A stretch of DNA of 64,000 nucleotides from Prolixibacteraceae bacterium (GCA_019163175.1 JAFLKN010000016.1:142238-206237), one strand, 5' to 3'. Positions 26,317-35,718 are shown, numbered from the stretch's first letter. A program made the numbers and translations. Notes: generated from the sequence alone by a model not told the origin.

Positions 26317-29300
26317 ATGATAAAACAAACGATAACATATCTTTTAGTCCTGATTGGGATAATCACTTTTTTGCCTGCTCGTGCACAGGTTGTAATTCAA
26401 CGCTGCGACGTAACAACCGGCTGGAAAGGCAACTGGCCTTTTTCAATTGACTATACCGACAAAAAAGAAGGCGATGGATCATTAAAAATGATCGCACAAA
26501 CCGGAACTTCCGATTGGTTTAGAAAGTCGTTTTCCAGAACCCACACAGGTATTTCTTCTTCGGGTTATTTGCTGTTTTGGTTGTATGTGTCGGATGCCTC
26601 CAAATTGGAAGGTGGACAAATTGAAATTTCAAGTTCAGGAGAACCCGACAAAATGGAATACAACTGGGCTTTCGATAAAAACAATGTATCAACCGGGTGG
26701 AATCTAATGCAACTAAAAATAAGTGACGCCAACCAAACCGGAGGTGGCGCAGATCTGACAAACATAAATTTTTTCAGGATTTATCAAACCTCATCAGGTC
26801 CGGTAACCGCGAAAATTGATTTTGTCAGGTTTGCCCCTTCACCTGGTATTCCAAACTGGCCCGTGTTAAATACACCCAAAGTCGACAACTCTTCACTCGA
26901 TGGGAAAGTGATGTTTGGTTACCAGGGCTGGTTCAATCATCCCGACGACGGTGCCGGTTTAGGCTGGGTGCATTGGGGAAGTCTTTACGAACCCATCAGA
27001 TTAAGTTGTGACATGTTCCCCGATATGAGGGAATATGGTCAGGATGAAAAATACCCGTCTCATTTTACTTATCCCAATGGTTCCATGGCTTCGGTGTTCT
27101 CTTCATACAACGAAAACACCGTTGTAAGGCACATGAAATGGATTCGGGATTACAATCTGGATGGAGTTTTCATTCAGCGTTTTATATCGGCTGCCGGAAA
27201 TCAGGCCCAAATGAAACACAAGGACGTGGTGGCTCAAAACGTCAGAAAAGGTTGCGAAAAGTACGGAGGTGTTTTTGCCATGATGTACGATGGATTAGCC
27301 GGCAAGGTGAATGAAATCAAAAGTGATTGGATCCATCTGGTCGACAATATCAAGGTAACCGAAAGCGATCGATACCTGCATCATCGTGGATTACCGCTTG
27401 TTTCGTTGTGGGGCTACACCGTTCGCGAAGATGCACCAGTTGACCAATTGCTGGAATTAATAGAGTTTTTTACCAATAACCCGAATCCCAAATACAAGGC
27501 AACACTTAAAATAGGTGTTTCGGCAAATTGGTACAACGATCAGGCCTGGTTAAATGCATTTAAAAAGGTAGCTGTCGTGAGTCCATGGTTTTCGGGTACA
27601 ACGGATTATAACCGTGGACAGGCCTGGTGCGACGAAAACAATGTGGATTTCCATCCGGTGGTACACCCTGGTTTTTCATGGCATAATCTGGCAACTGATT
27701 ATTCACCTAAACCGGGTTCTGATCAGCTAAACAAAGACCCGCGCAACAATGGGAACTACTTGTGGTCAGAGGTAAATGATGTAGTGAAAGTAAATCCCAA
27801 AAGTGTTTACATCGCTATGTTCGACGAAATTGATGAAGGAACGGCCATGTTTAAGTTGAGTGAAACCAAAGCTGACACACCTCGTGAACGCGATTGGGTT
27901 ACTCTGGATATAGACGGCTACAAAGTGCCAAGTGATTTTTACCTGCGATTAGCCAGTCTGGCATCGAATGTGGTTCGTGGTTACGACGACAACAAAATGA
28001 ATCTTGCCAGCATGCCCCAACCACCCAAAGGAAGAATGACCATTCATATTATCGACGAAGTGAACGACGATAATAACGGAGGTATGAATTTCATTTTTCC
28101 TGATTTCCCCAATGAATCGAAGCTTGAAATAAGTATCGACGGAGGTCAGACTTTCCCATATTCAGCTGCGGATAACCTTGGAAATTACAAGATTGAAGGT
28201 TTGAATGAAGGGAAATACAAAGTGTTTGTCAGGCACAGCACCGCTTCACCTATGGTTGACATGGGCAATGTGAACATCTCCAACATTACGGCAAGTATTC
28301 CAAAACAAGCCAGCAATCCTTTTCCTGAGAACAATGCGACAGATATTCGCTTAAAACTATCACTTGGCTGGACAAAAGGAGAACACACCATTTCGAACTA
28401 CATTTATTTTGGCACCAGCAGCAACCCCGATTCCATCAAATACCAGGTATCTACATCATTTAATCCGGGCGATTTGAAACCGAATACGAATTACTATTGG
28501 CGCATCGACGAGGGGAATGGCCTGGGAATTACCAAAGGGCCGCTGTGGAAATTTACAACCGGCAGTGCCGATGGACCAGCAGAAGGAGTTGTTCTCGATT
28601 ATTGTGATGACATTACTGGCTGGAGTTCATCGAATAGTTTAAAACTAAATTCAACCGAAAAGAAAGAAGGATTTGCCTGTTTGGTATCTACCGGAGGAGC
28701 AACGCCAAGATTGGTAAAAACTTTTCAAACGCCGGTTAACAGCAAATGTACAACAAGTGGATACCTGAATTTATGGCTTTATGTTTCAGATGTTAGTAAA
28801 TTTGTTGGGACTGGCCAAATAGAAATTACCAGCAGTGGTAAAAATGATTCCGATGAATATAGCTGGCCTACCACAAATACAAATCTTGTAAATGGATGGA
28901 ATAACCTAAAGCTTCCCATTTCAGGAGCAGGTAAAATTGGTAATCCGAATTTAAACGCTATAAATTTCTTTCGCTTTTATCAGAACACAGGCGGAGCAGA
29001 TGTAGAGTTCCGGATTGATTACATCTGGTTTTCGCAAACACTTACCGCAGTAAATGAAACTTCAATTTATGGGGATAATGAGGTGAAACTGTTTCCAAAC
29101 CCTGCAAGTTCGGTTTGTCAGCTTCAATTAAAACTCAAAAGTGCTGCCAGTGTAACTATTAATGTGTTTGATGTTTTAGGCAGAGAATTAAAAGGATTTA
29201 CTCATCAGGAAAATATGAATGCCGGAACTCATTTAATTAATTTGCCGCTAAATCAATTAAATGCCGGAACCTACATTGTAAATACAAGGATAAATAATAC

Positions 29301-29331
29301 GATAGAATCAGAATTGCTAATCATTCAATAA
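26317..29331 (+). CDS. Large multidomain GH71/GH99-like protein with T9SS sorting domain (paralogue 4)
   Basis: A 1004-residue secreted enzyme. Order: signal peptide (1-23); beta-sandwich CBM-like module (26-173); GH99-like catalytic domain (about 195-560) with VMFGYQGWF, GVFIQRF, HPGFSWHNL and Glu pair E504/E507 in MFDEIDEGT; a linker domain (570-660); an FN3-like domain (665-750, YYWRIDEG and WKFTT); a second copy of the CBM-like module (757-906); and a type A T9SS C-terminal sorting domain (about 920-1004, KLFPNPAS...NAGTYIV). T9SS cargo crosses the outer membrane, so this is the extracellular or surface-attached member of the family and probably makes the first cuts in the polymer. The modules probably bind the glycan; that is inference. 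Confidence 0.82.
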   Translation: MIKQTITYLLVLIGIITFLPARAQVVIQRCDVTTGWKGNWPFSIDYTDKKEGDGSLKMIAQTGTSDWFRKSFSRTHTGISSSGYLLFWLYVSDASKLEGGQIEISSSGEPDKMEYNWAFDKNNVSTGWNLMQLKISDANQTGGGADLTNINFFRIYQTSSGPVTAKIDFVRFAPSPGIPNWPVLNTPKVDNSSLDGKVMFGYQGWFNHPDDGAGLGWVHWGSLYEPIRLSCDMFPDMREYGQDEKYPSHFTYPNGSMASVFSSYNENTVVRHMKWIRDYNLDGVFIQRFISAAGNQAQMKHKDVVAQNVRKGCEKYGGVFAMMYDGLAGKVNEIKSDWIHLVDNIKVTESDRYLHHRGLPLVSLWGYTVREDAPVDQLLELIEFFTNNPNPKYKATLKIGVSANWYNDQAWLNAFKKVAVVSPWFSGTTDYNRGQAWCDENNVDFHPVVHPGFSWHNLATDYSPKPGSDQLNKDPRNNGNYLWSEVNDVVKVNPKSVYIAMFDEIDEGTAMFKLSETKADTPRERDWVTLDIDGYKVPSDFYLRLASLASNVVRGYDDNKMNLASMPQPPKGRMTIHIIDEVNDDNNGGMNFIFPDFPNESKLEISIDGGQTFPYSAADNLGNYKIEGLNEGKYKVFVRHSTASPMVDMGNVNISNITASIPKQASNPFPENNATDIRLKLSLGWTKGEHTISNYIYFGTSSNPDSIKYQVSTSFNPGDLKPNTNYYWRIDEGNGLGITKGPLWKFTTGSADGPAEGVVLDYCDDITGWSSSNSLKLNSTEKKEGFACLVSTGGATPRLVKTFQTPVNSKCTTSGYLNLWLYVSDVSKFVGTGQIEITSSGKNDSDEYSWPTTNTNLVNGWNNLKLPISGAGKIGNPNLNAINFFRFYQNTGGADVEFRIDYIWFSQTLTAVNETSIYGDNEVKLFPNPASSVCQLQLKLKSAASVTINVFDVLGRELKGFTHQENMNAGTHLINLPLNQLNAGTYIVNTRINNTIESELLIIQ
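26392..26835 (+). other. CBM-like module, copy A
   Basis: This segment encodes residues 26-173 of the GH99-like protein. It shares with copies B and C the pattern D(V/D/N)xxGW near the start, (F/L)W(L/Y)Y(V/I)SDxSK, S(S/A)G near the centre, GWNxxQLxISxA-like core, N(I/A)xNFFRxY and a closing RIDxI/VxF strand. The spacing suggests a jelly-roll beta-sandwich like carbohydrate-binding modules. Confidence 0.6.
28585..29034 (+). other. CBM-like module, copy B
   Basis: This segment encodes residues 757-906 of the GH99-like protein. Landmarks: DYCDDITGWS, LWLYVSDVSKF, ITSSGKNDSDEYSW, GWNNLKLPIS, GNPNLNAINFFRFY, FRIDYIWF. It is closer to copy C in the neighbouring sulfatase (GKNDxDE, GNPxLNAIN) than to copy A in the same protein, which suggests exchange between the two adjacent genes. 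Confidence 0.6.
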
Positions 29332-29364
29332 AGTATATATAAAATCGTCATAACATTTTGCTTC

Positions 29365-32106
29365 ATGCGTCAATTAACAAAAAACATAAACCATATATCT
29401 GTAAAAGCTAAAATTCCGTTCCTGTTTTTCAATTTGGTTCTGGGTGGTATTCAAAACACAGGGGCTGCATCAATTTCAGGAGAAACGGGCAGCAGCGGAA
29501 GCAAACCAAATTTGCTGTTTATAATTACCGACCAGCAACGTTTTGATGCATTGGGTTATGCCGGCAATAAGGTAATAAAAACACCTAATCTCGATCGTCT
29601 TGCAAAAAAAGGGGCATTTTTCAGAAATGCCTATGCTCCGTGCGCTGTTTGTGGCCCTTCACGGTCTTCAATGCTTACCGGAACACGCATTGAAACAAAC
29701 GGTGTAACATCGAATACCGAGACCTACGATTACAACGAAAAGGCAGTGATGACAATGCCAACTTTCGACGAAATATTGGCTCAAAATGGCTACCACTGCG
29801 AGTACTATGGCAAATGGCATGCGCTGTCGTCTCGTGCAGGCGTTTATAAAAATCCTGTTCAATATGCCGAAAATGGGAAATATGTCTTTGGTTCGGGCGG
29901 GCAAAACCATATTTGGGAAGGGTATCTTAATGCCCTTGGAACGAAACCGGAACCGGGCGTTGGGCAATTTAAAGACGGAATGTCGAAGTACCCTTATATC
30001 GCGAATCCGCTCGATCGTTTTTACGGAAAGTCATATCAGGAATTAATAGCTTCAAATTTGGTGCATACACAACCCGATCAGCATGGAAAACTCTTATTGA
30101 ATGTTGAACATACCTTGACGGCTTTTCAGGCCAAACAAACACTTGAAGCGCTTGATCGTTTGAAAGATAAAACCTTTAGCCTGACCTGTTCTTTTCATTT
30201 TCCACACTCGCCCATGTTGGTGCCCGAACCCTATTACGGAATGTACCCTGTAGATCAAATGATTCCTCCGGTTAGCATTAACGACCCAATGAATAACTCG
30301 CCTTACGCGAACTCCAATAGTAGAACAAGCAGAACAGAATATGCCGATCCTGCGAAAATTAAATACATGATTTCGGAGTACTACGGCATTATTACTGAAA
30401 TTGACGATTGGGTTGGAAAAATTCTGGATAAGCTTGATGCGCTTGGTTTAGCGGATAATACACTCATAATTTTCACAAGCGACCATGGCGAAATGCTGGG
30501 TGCACACGGCATGCGCGAGAAAAATATATTTCTTGAAGAGTCGTCACACATTCCTTTATTAGTCAGTTTTCCGGGTAAGGTTAAGGCTGAAACAACCGTT
30601 AACGGATATGTTTCTTTGGTTGATTTATTCCCTACTATTTTAGATTATTTAAATGTGCCTGAAGCAAAATCAGATGGAAAAAGTCTACGCGGCTTAGTTG
30701 ACGGTACAGATACAAAACATGGAAAGTATGTGGTTACCGAGTGGGAAAGGGAAAATAACCCCAATTACATGGTGGTTAAAGATGGCTGGAAACTTATTAT
30801 TCCGTACACGATTCAATCAACGGTAATAAATGTCCTATATGATTTAAATACCGATCCTTATGAAATGAACAATTTGCTTGGAACGAATCCTGGACGTGAA
30901 AACTATAAGGTAAAAGCAGAAGAATTACGTGCCAGTTTGTTGGAATGGCTGGCAGAGCAAAACTCGGTTCATTACTACAGTGTGTCAAAAAGAGATTTAA
31001 TGAATGGTGGAAAAGCCACAGGAAATAACGCGATTTTTGTTTCACAGCAAGTGCCGAAGTTTGTTCCGGGGCAAAAACATACCGTTAGCCTGACCGTAAA
31101 AAACACGGGCACAACAACCTGGACAAAAGAAGGCAATTTTAAATTGATTAGTCAAAGTCCTGAAAGGAATCTTGTATGGGGGCTGAATGAAGTAAATTTG
31201 AAAGATGGGGAACAAATTGCGCCAAACGCTGAAAAAACATTCACTTTCGATATTACCGTTCCAAATTTTGATGGCAATTACCAGTTTCAGTGGCAAATGA
31301 TGCAGGTAGCCGAAGAATGGTTTGGCGAAAAATCAACATTAGAGAAAGTAGTTGTTGGTGATCCGGGCAGCTATCTAGATGACTGTGACAATAAATCGGG
31401 CTGGCTGTCGTCGCAGCCATTAACGTTAAACGCTGAAGCCCAAAAACAAGGAGCAGCTTGTATCGAGTATTCAGGAAGTAGTACCGATGAGTTTAAAAAA
31501 TCATTCTCAACTCCTTTTAACTCCGGACTTACAAAAGCCAATGGCGTGCTTCAGTTCTGGTATTATATTTCTGATGCCTCGAAAATGGGAACCTCAAACC
31601 AGGTAGAGTTAGGGAGTGCCGGCAAAAACGACATTGACGAATTTAGTTGGAAATTAACGAATATTAGTTCAGGATGGAATTATCTGCAATTCAATATCAG
31701 CGATGCAAATGCCATTGGTAATCCTGATTTGAATGCCATCAATTGGTTTCGCCTGTACAGTTCTAAAACAGCAGTGGTTTCAACAAGGATAGATGCCATC
31801 CAAATACAGAAAAAAACAGCAGTAATTTCTCCATTCCTGAAAAACAGTTCTTCTCTGAACCCAAAAGTTGTTATTTACCCGAACCCGTTAAATGGTAACA
31901 TATTATCTGTTAATCTTGAAGGCTTTGAACATACAGATTCCTTAACGATAACCATTTCGAACCTATTGGGGCAAATTGTCTATCAGAAGAAAATTGAAAG
32001 CAAAAACAATTTTGTTATAGACACCGGGATTTTACCAAAATCAATCTGTTTGTTTACTGTAAAATCCGGAGAATCAGTGGTTACCACTAAACTAATTGTA
32101 GAATAA
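29365..32106 (+). CDS. Multidomain secreted sulfatase with NBR1-like Ig domain, CBM-like module and T9SS sorting domain
   Basis: A 913-residue protein, about twice a normal sulfatase. The catalytic domain (about 47-530) has ITDQQRFD (D56-Q57), formylglycine motif CGPSR (Cys96), CSFHFPHSP and SDHGEMLGAHGM. Residues 555-664 match the NBR1-type Ig or four-tryptophan domain (VKNTGTTTWTKEG, LVWGLN, FQWQMMQ, EEWFGE; W586, W605, W643, W652). Residues 669-815 are the CBM-like module, copy C. The end (about 830-913, VVIYPNPLNGN onward) is a T9SS sorting domain. The upstream GH99-like protein carries the same module and sorting signal, so the two probably work together outside the cell: one desulfates, one cuts. 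The sulfate position is unknown. Confidence 0.88.
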   Translation: MRQLTKNINHISVKAKIPFLFFNLVLGGIQNTGAASISGETGSSGSKPNLLFIITDQQRFDALGYAGNKVIKTPNLDRLAKKGAFFRNAYAPCAVCGPSRSSMLTGTRIETNGVTSNTETYDYNEKAVMTMPTFDEILAQNGYHCEYYGKWHALSSRAGVYKNPVQYAENGKYVFGSGGQNHIWEGYLNALGTKPEPGVGQFKDGMSKYPYIANPLDRFYGKSYQELIASNLVHTQPDQHGKLLLNVEHTLTAFQAKQTLEALDRLKDKTFSLTCSFHFPHSPMLVPEPYYGMYPVDQMIPPVSINDPMNNSPYANSNSRTSRTEYADPAKIKYMISEYYGIITEIDDWVGKILDKLDALGLADNTLIIFTSDHGEMLGAHGMREKNIFLEESSHIPLLVSFPGKVKAETTVNGYVSLVDLFPTILDYLNVPEAKSDGKSLRGLVDGTDTKHGKYVVTEWERENNPNYMVVKDGWKLIIPYTIQSTVINVLYDLNTDPYEMNNLLGTNPGRENYKVKAEELRASLLEWLAEQNSVHYYSVSKRDLMNGGKATGNNAIFVSQQVPKFVPGQKHTVSLTVKNTGTTTWTKEGNFKLISQSPERNLVWGLNEVNLKDGEQIAPNAEKTFTFDITVPNFDGNYQFQWQMMQVAEEWFGEKSTLEKVVVGDPGSYLDDCDNKSGWLSSQPLTLNAEAQKQGAACIEYSGSSTDEFKKSFSTPFNSGLTKANGVLQFWYYISDASKMGTSNQVELGSAGKNDIDEFSWKLTNISSGWNYLQFNISDANAIGNPDLNAINWFRLYSSKTAVVSTRIDAIQIQKKTAVISPFLKNSSSLNPKVVIYPNPLNGNILSVNLEGFEHTDSLTITISNLLGQIVYQKKIESKNNFVIDTGILPKSICLFTVKSGESVVTTKLIVE
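31369..31809 (+). other. CBM-like module, copy C
   Basis: This segment encodes residues 669-815 of the large sulfatase. Landmarks: LDDCDNKSGWL, FWYYISDASKM, GSAGKNDIDEFSW, GWNYLQFNISDAN, GNPDLNAINWFRLY, RIDAIQI. The same fold pattern appears twice in the adjacent GH99-like protein. Confidence 0.6.
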
Positions 32107-32145
32107 TAGATTGATTGTGAACCGAAAAATTTAATACGCTGACTT

Positions 32146-33378
32146 ATGAAACTAAACTTATTTTTAAGCTTCCTATTTTTTGCTTGTTTCAGTGTGCTGC
32201 AAGCCGCTGGTGAAAAAAGTATTCAGGATTTTGACGTAAAACCCGGCAACAGCGCGGCCGTGAACAAAGTCAATCTGCAAAAAGCAATCGACTGGGCTTC
32301 GGTAAGCGGTGCAGCTTTGTTTGTTGAACCCTCCGACGAACCGTACTTTGTGGATGGCGGACTCGTCCTGAAAAAGAATGTTTCGCTTGTGGGCGTGCAT
32401 GGCCCAACTCATCGTGGGACCGTTCATGCAACCAAAAAACAACCGGTTGGGAGTGTGTTTGCCATTACCGACAAGGAAAATGCTTTTATTACTGTTGAAA
32501 CTGGTACTCAAATTAAAGGCATTCAGTTTTGGTATCCCGAACAAACCATTAAAGATCCGGCTGCCATCATCCCATACAAGGCAACCATTCAGGTTTCGCA
32601 AACCAGCAGGGCGCAGGGCGTGTTTCTTTCGTGCCTCACTTTTTACGGCGAATACCTGGCATTCGATTTTAACGCCACCCGGAACAATCCCTGCGAATTA
32701 ATGACATTTGAGCATTGCTACGGTTATCCGCTAAGTGGTGAATTTATCCGGATGGACTATTGCTACGATGTTCCAAGGATTCTGCATTGCCACGTAAATC
32801 CTGCCGCACAACGCTACATCGGCGGCCAGTACAGCCGAGCAGTTGTGGATGCCGTGATTGCAAAAAAAACGTTTGCCTACACCATCAACCATACGGATAA
32901 TGCGCAGATTATCGACCTTTTTACCTTCGGAACGTATGGCGGAATTTTGCTCGATAGCGAATCGTACGGTCAGCTCACCAACTTTAATTTCGACTGTGTT
33001 GCTGTGGGTATTTTGAAACGTGGGAGCAATACGAAGAACCGTAACTGGCAAATTGCCCAAGGTTCAATTATTGCCAATACCGGCGAAAAAGTAGAAAATA
33101 TTCATCCAATAATTATTGAAGGACAAGGCCACACTTCGCTAAGCAATGTAGAGGCATTTTCAGGCGGAAACGGTGCACTTACCACTGTTCCTGAAAACCA
33201 ATCGTGGGATTTTATGCTGGTTCGGGGCGACAAAAAATTAACCGTTTCGGTGTGGGGAAGCCGCATGAGAAATTACGTCTCAAATTCGCCGGTAACGGTT
33301 GAAAATAAACAGGCAATCATCTACTTGTCAGGTTGTTTCGACAAGGATGAGAATTTATACAACAAGACTTTTAATTGA
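32146..33378 (+). CDS. Secreted right-handed beta-helix (pectate-lyase-like) protein
   Basis: A 410-residue protein with a cleavable signal peptide (ends VLQAAG). The start of the mature part (IQDFDVKPGNSAAVNKVNLQKAIDWASVSGAALFVEPSD) is the usual opening of pectate-lyase-superfamily beta-helices. Short repeating strands follow through most of the protein. The family includes polysaccharide lyases, glycosidases and epimerases, and I see no motif that fixes an activity. It opens the last sub-block of the PUL, ahead of the phosphatase-type genes. It could be an additional depolymerase for a non-mannose part of the glycan. Function unassigned. Confidence 0.7.
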   Translation: MKLNLFLSFLFFACFSVLQAAGEKSIQDFDVKPGNSAAVNKVNLQKAIDWASVSGAALFVEPSDEPYFVDGGLVLKKNVSLVGVHGPTHRGTVHATKKQPVGSVFAITDKENAFITVETGTQIKGIQFWYPEQTIKDPAAIIPYKATIQVSQTSRAQGVFLSCLTFYGEYLAFDFNATRNNPCELMTFEHCYGYPLSGEFIRMDYCYDVPRILHCHVNPAAQRYIGGQYSRAVVDAVIAKKTFAYTINHTDNAQIIDLFTFGTYGGILLDSESYGQLTNFNFDCVAVGILKRGSNTKNRNWQIAQGSIIANTGEKVENIHPIIIEGQGHTSLSNVEAFSGGNGALTTVPENQSWDFMLVRGDKKLTVSVWGSRMRNYVSNSPVTVENKQAIIYLSGCFDKDENLYNKTFN

Positions 33379-33399
33379 TTTCATATATACCTGACTAAA

Positions 33400-34332
33400 A
33401 TGCTGAAGAATCAATCCCCAAAAAGGTGTCGGAGTTTAAGTTTTCTAATTCTCTTTTTCGCACTTTGTTTAAACCTACAGGTTGCCGGACAGACAGATAC
33501 ACAACCGGCAAACGCAGGTAAAACGCTGAAAATGATGACCTATAACCTGAAGTTTGCCAGCCCAGATTATAAACCATCGTGGGAAGTGCGGCGCGAAATG
33601 CAGGTGGAATTGATACGAAAATACAATCCTGACATTATCGGGACACAAGAAGGGCTGAAGGAACAAATTGACTGGCTGGCCGATCATCTTCCTGAATATG
33701 TGGTAATTGGTGAAGGCCGCAAAGGCGGTGACGATGATGAACACATGGCCATCTTTTTCAAACGCGATAAATTCCGGCTACGCGAAATGCAAAGTTTTCA
33801 GCTTTCCGAAACGCCTGAAATCATCGGTAGCGGACCCGAAGTCAATCCACGCATGGTTACCTGGATGCGTCTGGCTGTAATCAACCGTCCAGCTGATGGC
33901 GAAAAAAGCCAGCACCCGCAGGATTACAGGGGACATTGGGAAAACACAAAGGAATTCTACGTTTTCAATACCCATTACTTCAACGGGCGGATTGATACGC
34001 TGGCCAGGCTGAATGCCTCAAAATTAATCCTGAAAAGAGTTACTGCCCTGAATCGGTTTGGCTCCTGGACACCCGAACGTCCGGTATTTCTGATGGGTGA
34101 TTTCAACTGCCGTCCGGGCAGCGCTCCTTATAAAGTGTTAGTGGGCGAGAAGAATTCGACAAATCCCGATTTGTTTAAAAACTCATTTGAAGATCCCGGA
34201 AAAATCGACTGGATTTTGTACAAAGGAGCTGTAAAAGTCTTGAAATACGAAGATGTTGATTTCAATGTAACCGGGGTGTATCCATCTGATCACAAACCGA
34301 TATACGTTGAATTTGAGGTTAAGGATAAATAG
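33400..34332 (+). CDS. Secreted endonuclease/exonuclease/phosphatase-family hydrolase
   Basis: A 310-residue EEP-fold protein with a signal peptide (ends LQVAGQ). Metal and catalytic motifs are complete: MTYNL (N49), TQEG (E84), NTHYF, MGDFNCRPGS, IDWILYKG and a terminal SDHKPI. In PULs and elsewhere, exported members hydrolyse phosphodiester or phosphomonoester bonds, for example in phospholipids or phosphosugars. Next to a metallophosphoesterase gene 15 bases on, it suggests that the glycan carries phosphate, as mannosyl-phosphate does in fungal mannans. That link is inference; scavenging of phosphate or another surface role is possible. Confidence 0.85.
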   Translation: MLKNQSPKRCRSLSFLILFFALCLNLQVAGQTDTQPANAGKTLKMMTYNLKFASPDYKPSWEVRREMQVELIRKYNPDIIGTQEGLKEQIDWLADHLPEYVVIGEGRKGGDDDEHMAIFFKRDKFRLREMQSFQLSETPEIIGSGPEVNPRMVTWMRLAVINRPADGEKSQHPQDYRGHWENTKEFYVFNTHYFNGRIDTLARLNASKLILKRVTALNRFGSWTPERPVFLMGDFNCRPGSAPYKVLVGEKNSTNPDLFKNSFEDPGKIDWILYKGAVKVLKYEDVDFNVTGVYPSDHKPIYVEFEVKDK

Positions 34333-34347
34333 AAAAAATATGCGATC

Positions 34348-35718
34348 ATGAAAAAATCTGCTGCCTTACTGTTTTTGCTGATAAGTTTCAATATAACAGC
34401 GTTTTGCGGGAGAATAATTTATCCCTGGAGGGCTACAACTGCCATCGTAAAAAGTGGCGAGAGTTTTGAAGTCTGGTTCAATGCCGACCCTGGGCAAACG
34501 GTTAGTTCAGCACAATTAAATGGTCCATACAATACTATCGTAGCACCTATAAAAATTAATACCGGCAATTGGATTTACGATGTTACATCTCAAAACACTT
34601 ATAATACAAAAATTACGGTTAAAGTCCCGAAATCGGCGCCAGCCGACCGTTACGATATTGTGCTGAATACTTCCACCGGAATGGTTGAATCGCAGGCTGG
34701 CGTGAAAGTTATAAAAGAATATAAATCAAATTATTATATTCTTCATTTCTCTGACATTCATGCTTTTCAGAATGGATATGCAACCACTTTGAACCGGCTT
34801 TCAAATATCATTAATATTGCCAATATCATCAATCCTGAAATTGTATTCAATACAGGTGATAATTTGTATCGGCCCACGGAAGAACGAATGAACCAACTAT
34901 TTTCCGGTAACAACCCCAAAGGGCACAAAGGTTTGAACCAGCTTAATGCAGCAGTATTTTCGGTAGCTGGCAACCACGATATAGATTTTGACAAAATACC
35001 AGAAGAAGGATTTTACAAAGAAAAGTCGGATTGGTGGAATAACTGGTGGGGATTACAAGCTTATCATTTTAGCTACGGAAATGGGCGTTTCATGGTGATT
35101 AATAACGGATGGAATGGATTTAATCCTGCCCAACAAATAACTGAAATACAATCCTGGCTTCAGGAAGCAGGTACGGGTAATTTCAGGCTTGGAGCAGCAC
35201 ATATCAGGAACAAAGAAATGTTGCCTTTCGACAGCATCGCCAATCTGGAATTGGTGTTGATTGGTCATAACCACAACATTGCAAATCAAAATCCCACGCC
35301 CCTGAAAAATAAACCCATTCAATATATTGTAAATTCGGTTAGGGATCACATGGAATTCAACCTGTTTAAAGTGAATGATAAAACAGGTGAATCTACTCCT
35401 GTCAGCGGACCAACAGCGCAGGTTGTGTATGTCGAAAACCCTGATGATAGCAAAACGCCGGCTTTGTATCGGCCAAAACTCAGGTTAACCTATGCTGAAA
35501 CCAATGACGGTTCATTTGCAACCAATTCTGCTACCATTGTCAACAATTTTGATTTTGCGATTGAAGGTGCAAGAGTGCGTTTTGTAATGCCATTGGGTAG
35601 GAAATACAAAGTTACGAATGGGAAAGTCGAACAAGCGTTTGTTGGCGCCTCGGTACACGTGGTTGATGTACTGATTGATCTTAAACCGAACAGCACCACA
35701 CAGATTAAAATTTTATGA
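34348..35718 (+). CDS. Secreted calcineurin-like metallophosphoesterase
   Basis: A 456-residue exported protein. Signal peptide to about residue 21; an N-terminal beta-sandwich (22-125); then the metallophosphoesterase domain with FSDIHAF (D136, H138), NTGDN (D171), AGNHD (209-211), AAHIRN and GHNHN. All dimetal ligands appear present. The C-terminal part (about 370-456) is again beta-rich. The stop overlaps the start of the symporter gene (ATGA), so the two are translationally coupled. With the EEP-family gene upstream it forms a phosphate-removing pair. Substrate not predictable. Confidence 0.85.
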   Translation: MKKSAALLFLLISFNITAFCGRIIYPWRATTAIVKSGESFEVWFNADPGQTVSSAQLNGPYNTIVAPIKINTGNWIYDVTSQNTYNTKITVKVPKSAPADRYDIVLNTSTGMVESQAGVKVIKEYKSNYYILHFSDIHAFQNGYATTLNRLSNIINIANIINPEIVFNTGDNLYRPTEERMNQLFSGNNPKGHKGLNQLNAAVFSVAGNHDIDFDKIPEEGFYKEKSDWWNNWWGLQAYHFSYGNGRFMVINNGWNGFNPAQQITEIQSWLQEAGTGNFRLGAAHIRNKEMLPFDSIANLELVLIGHNHNIANQNPTPLKNKPIQYIVNSVRDHMEFNLFKVNDKTGESTPVSGPTAQVVYVENPDDSKTPALYRPKLRLTYAETNDGSFATNSATIVNNFDFAIEGARVRFVMPLGRKYKVTNGKVEQAFVGASVHVVDVLIDLKPNSTTQIKIL

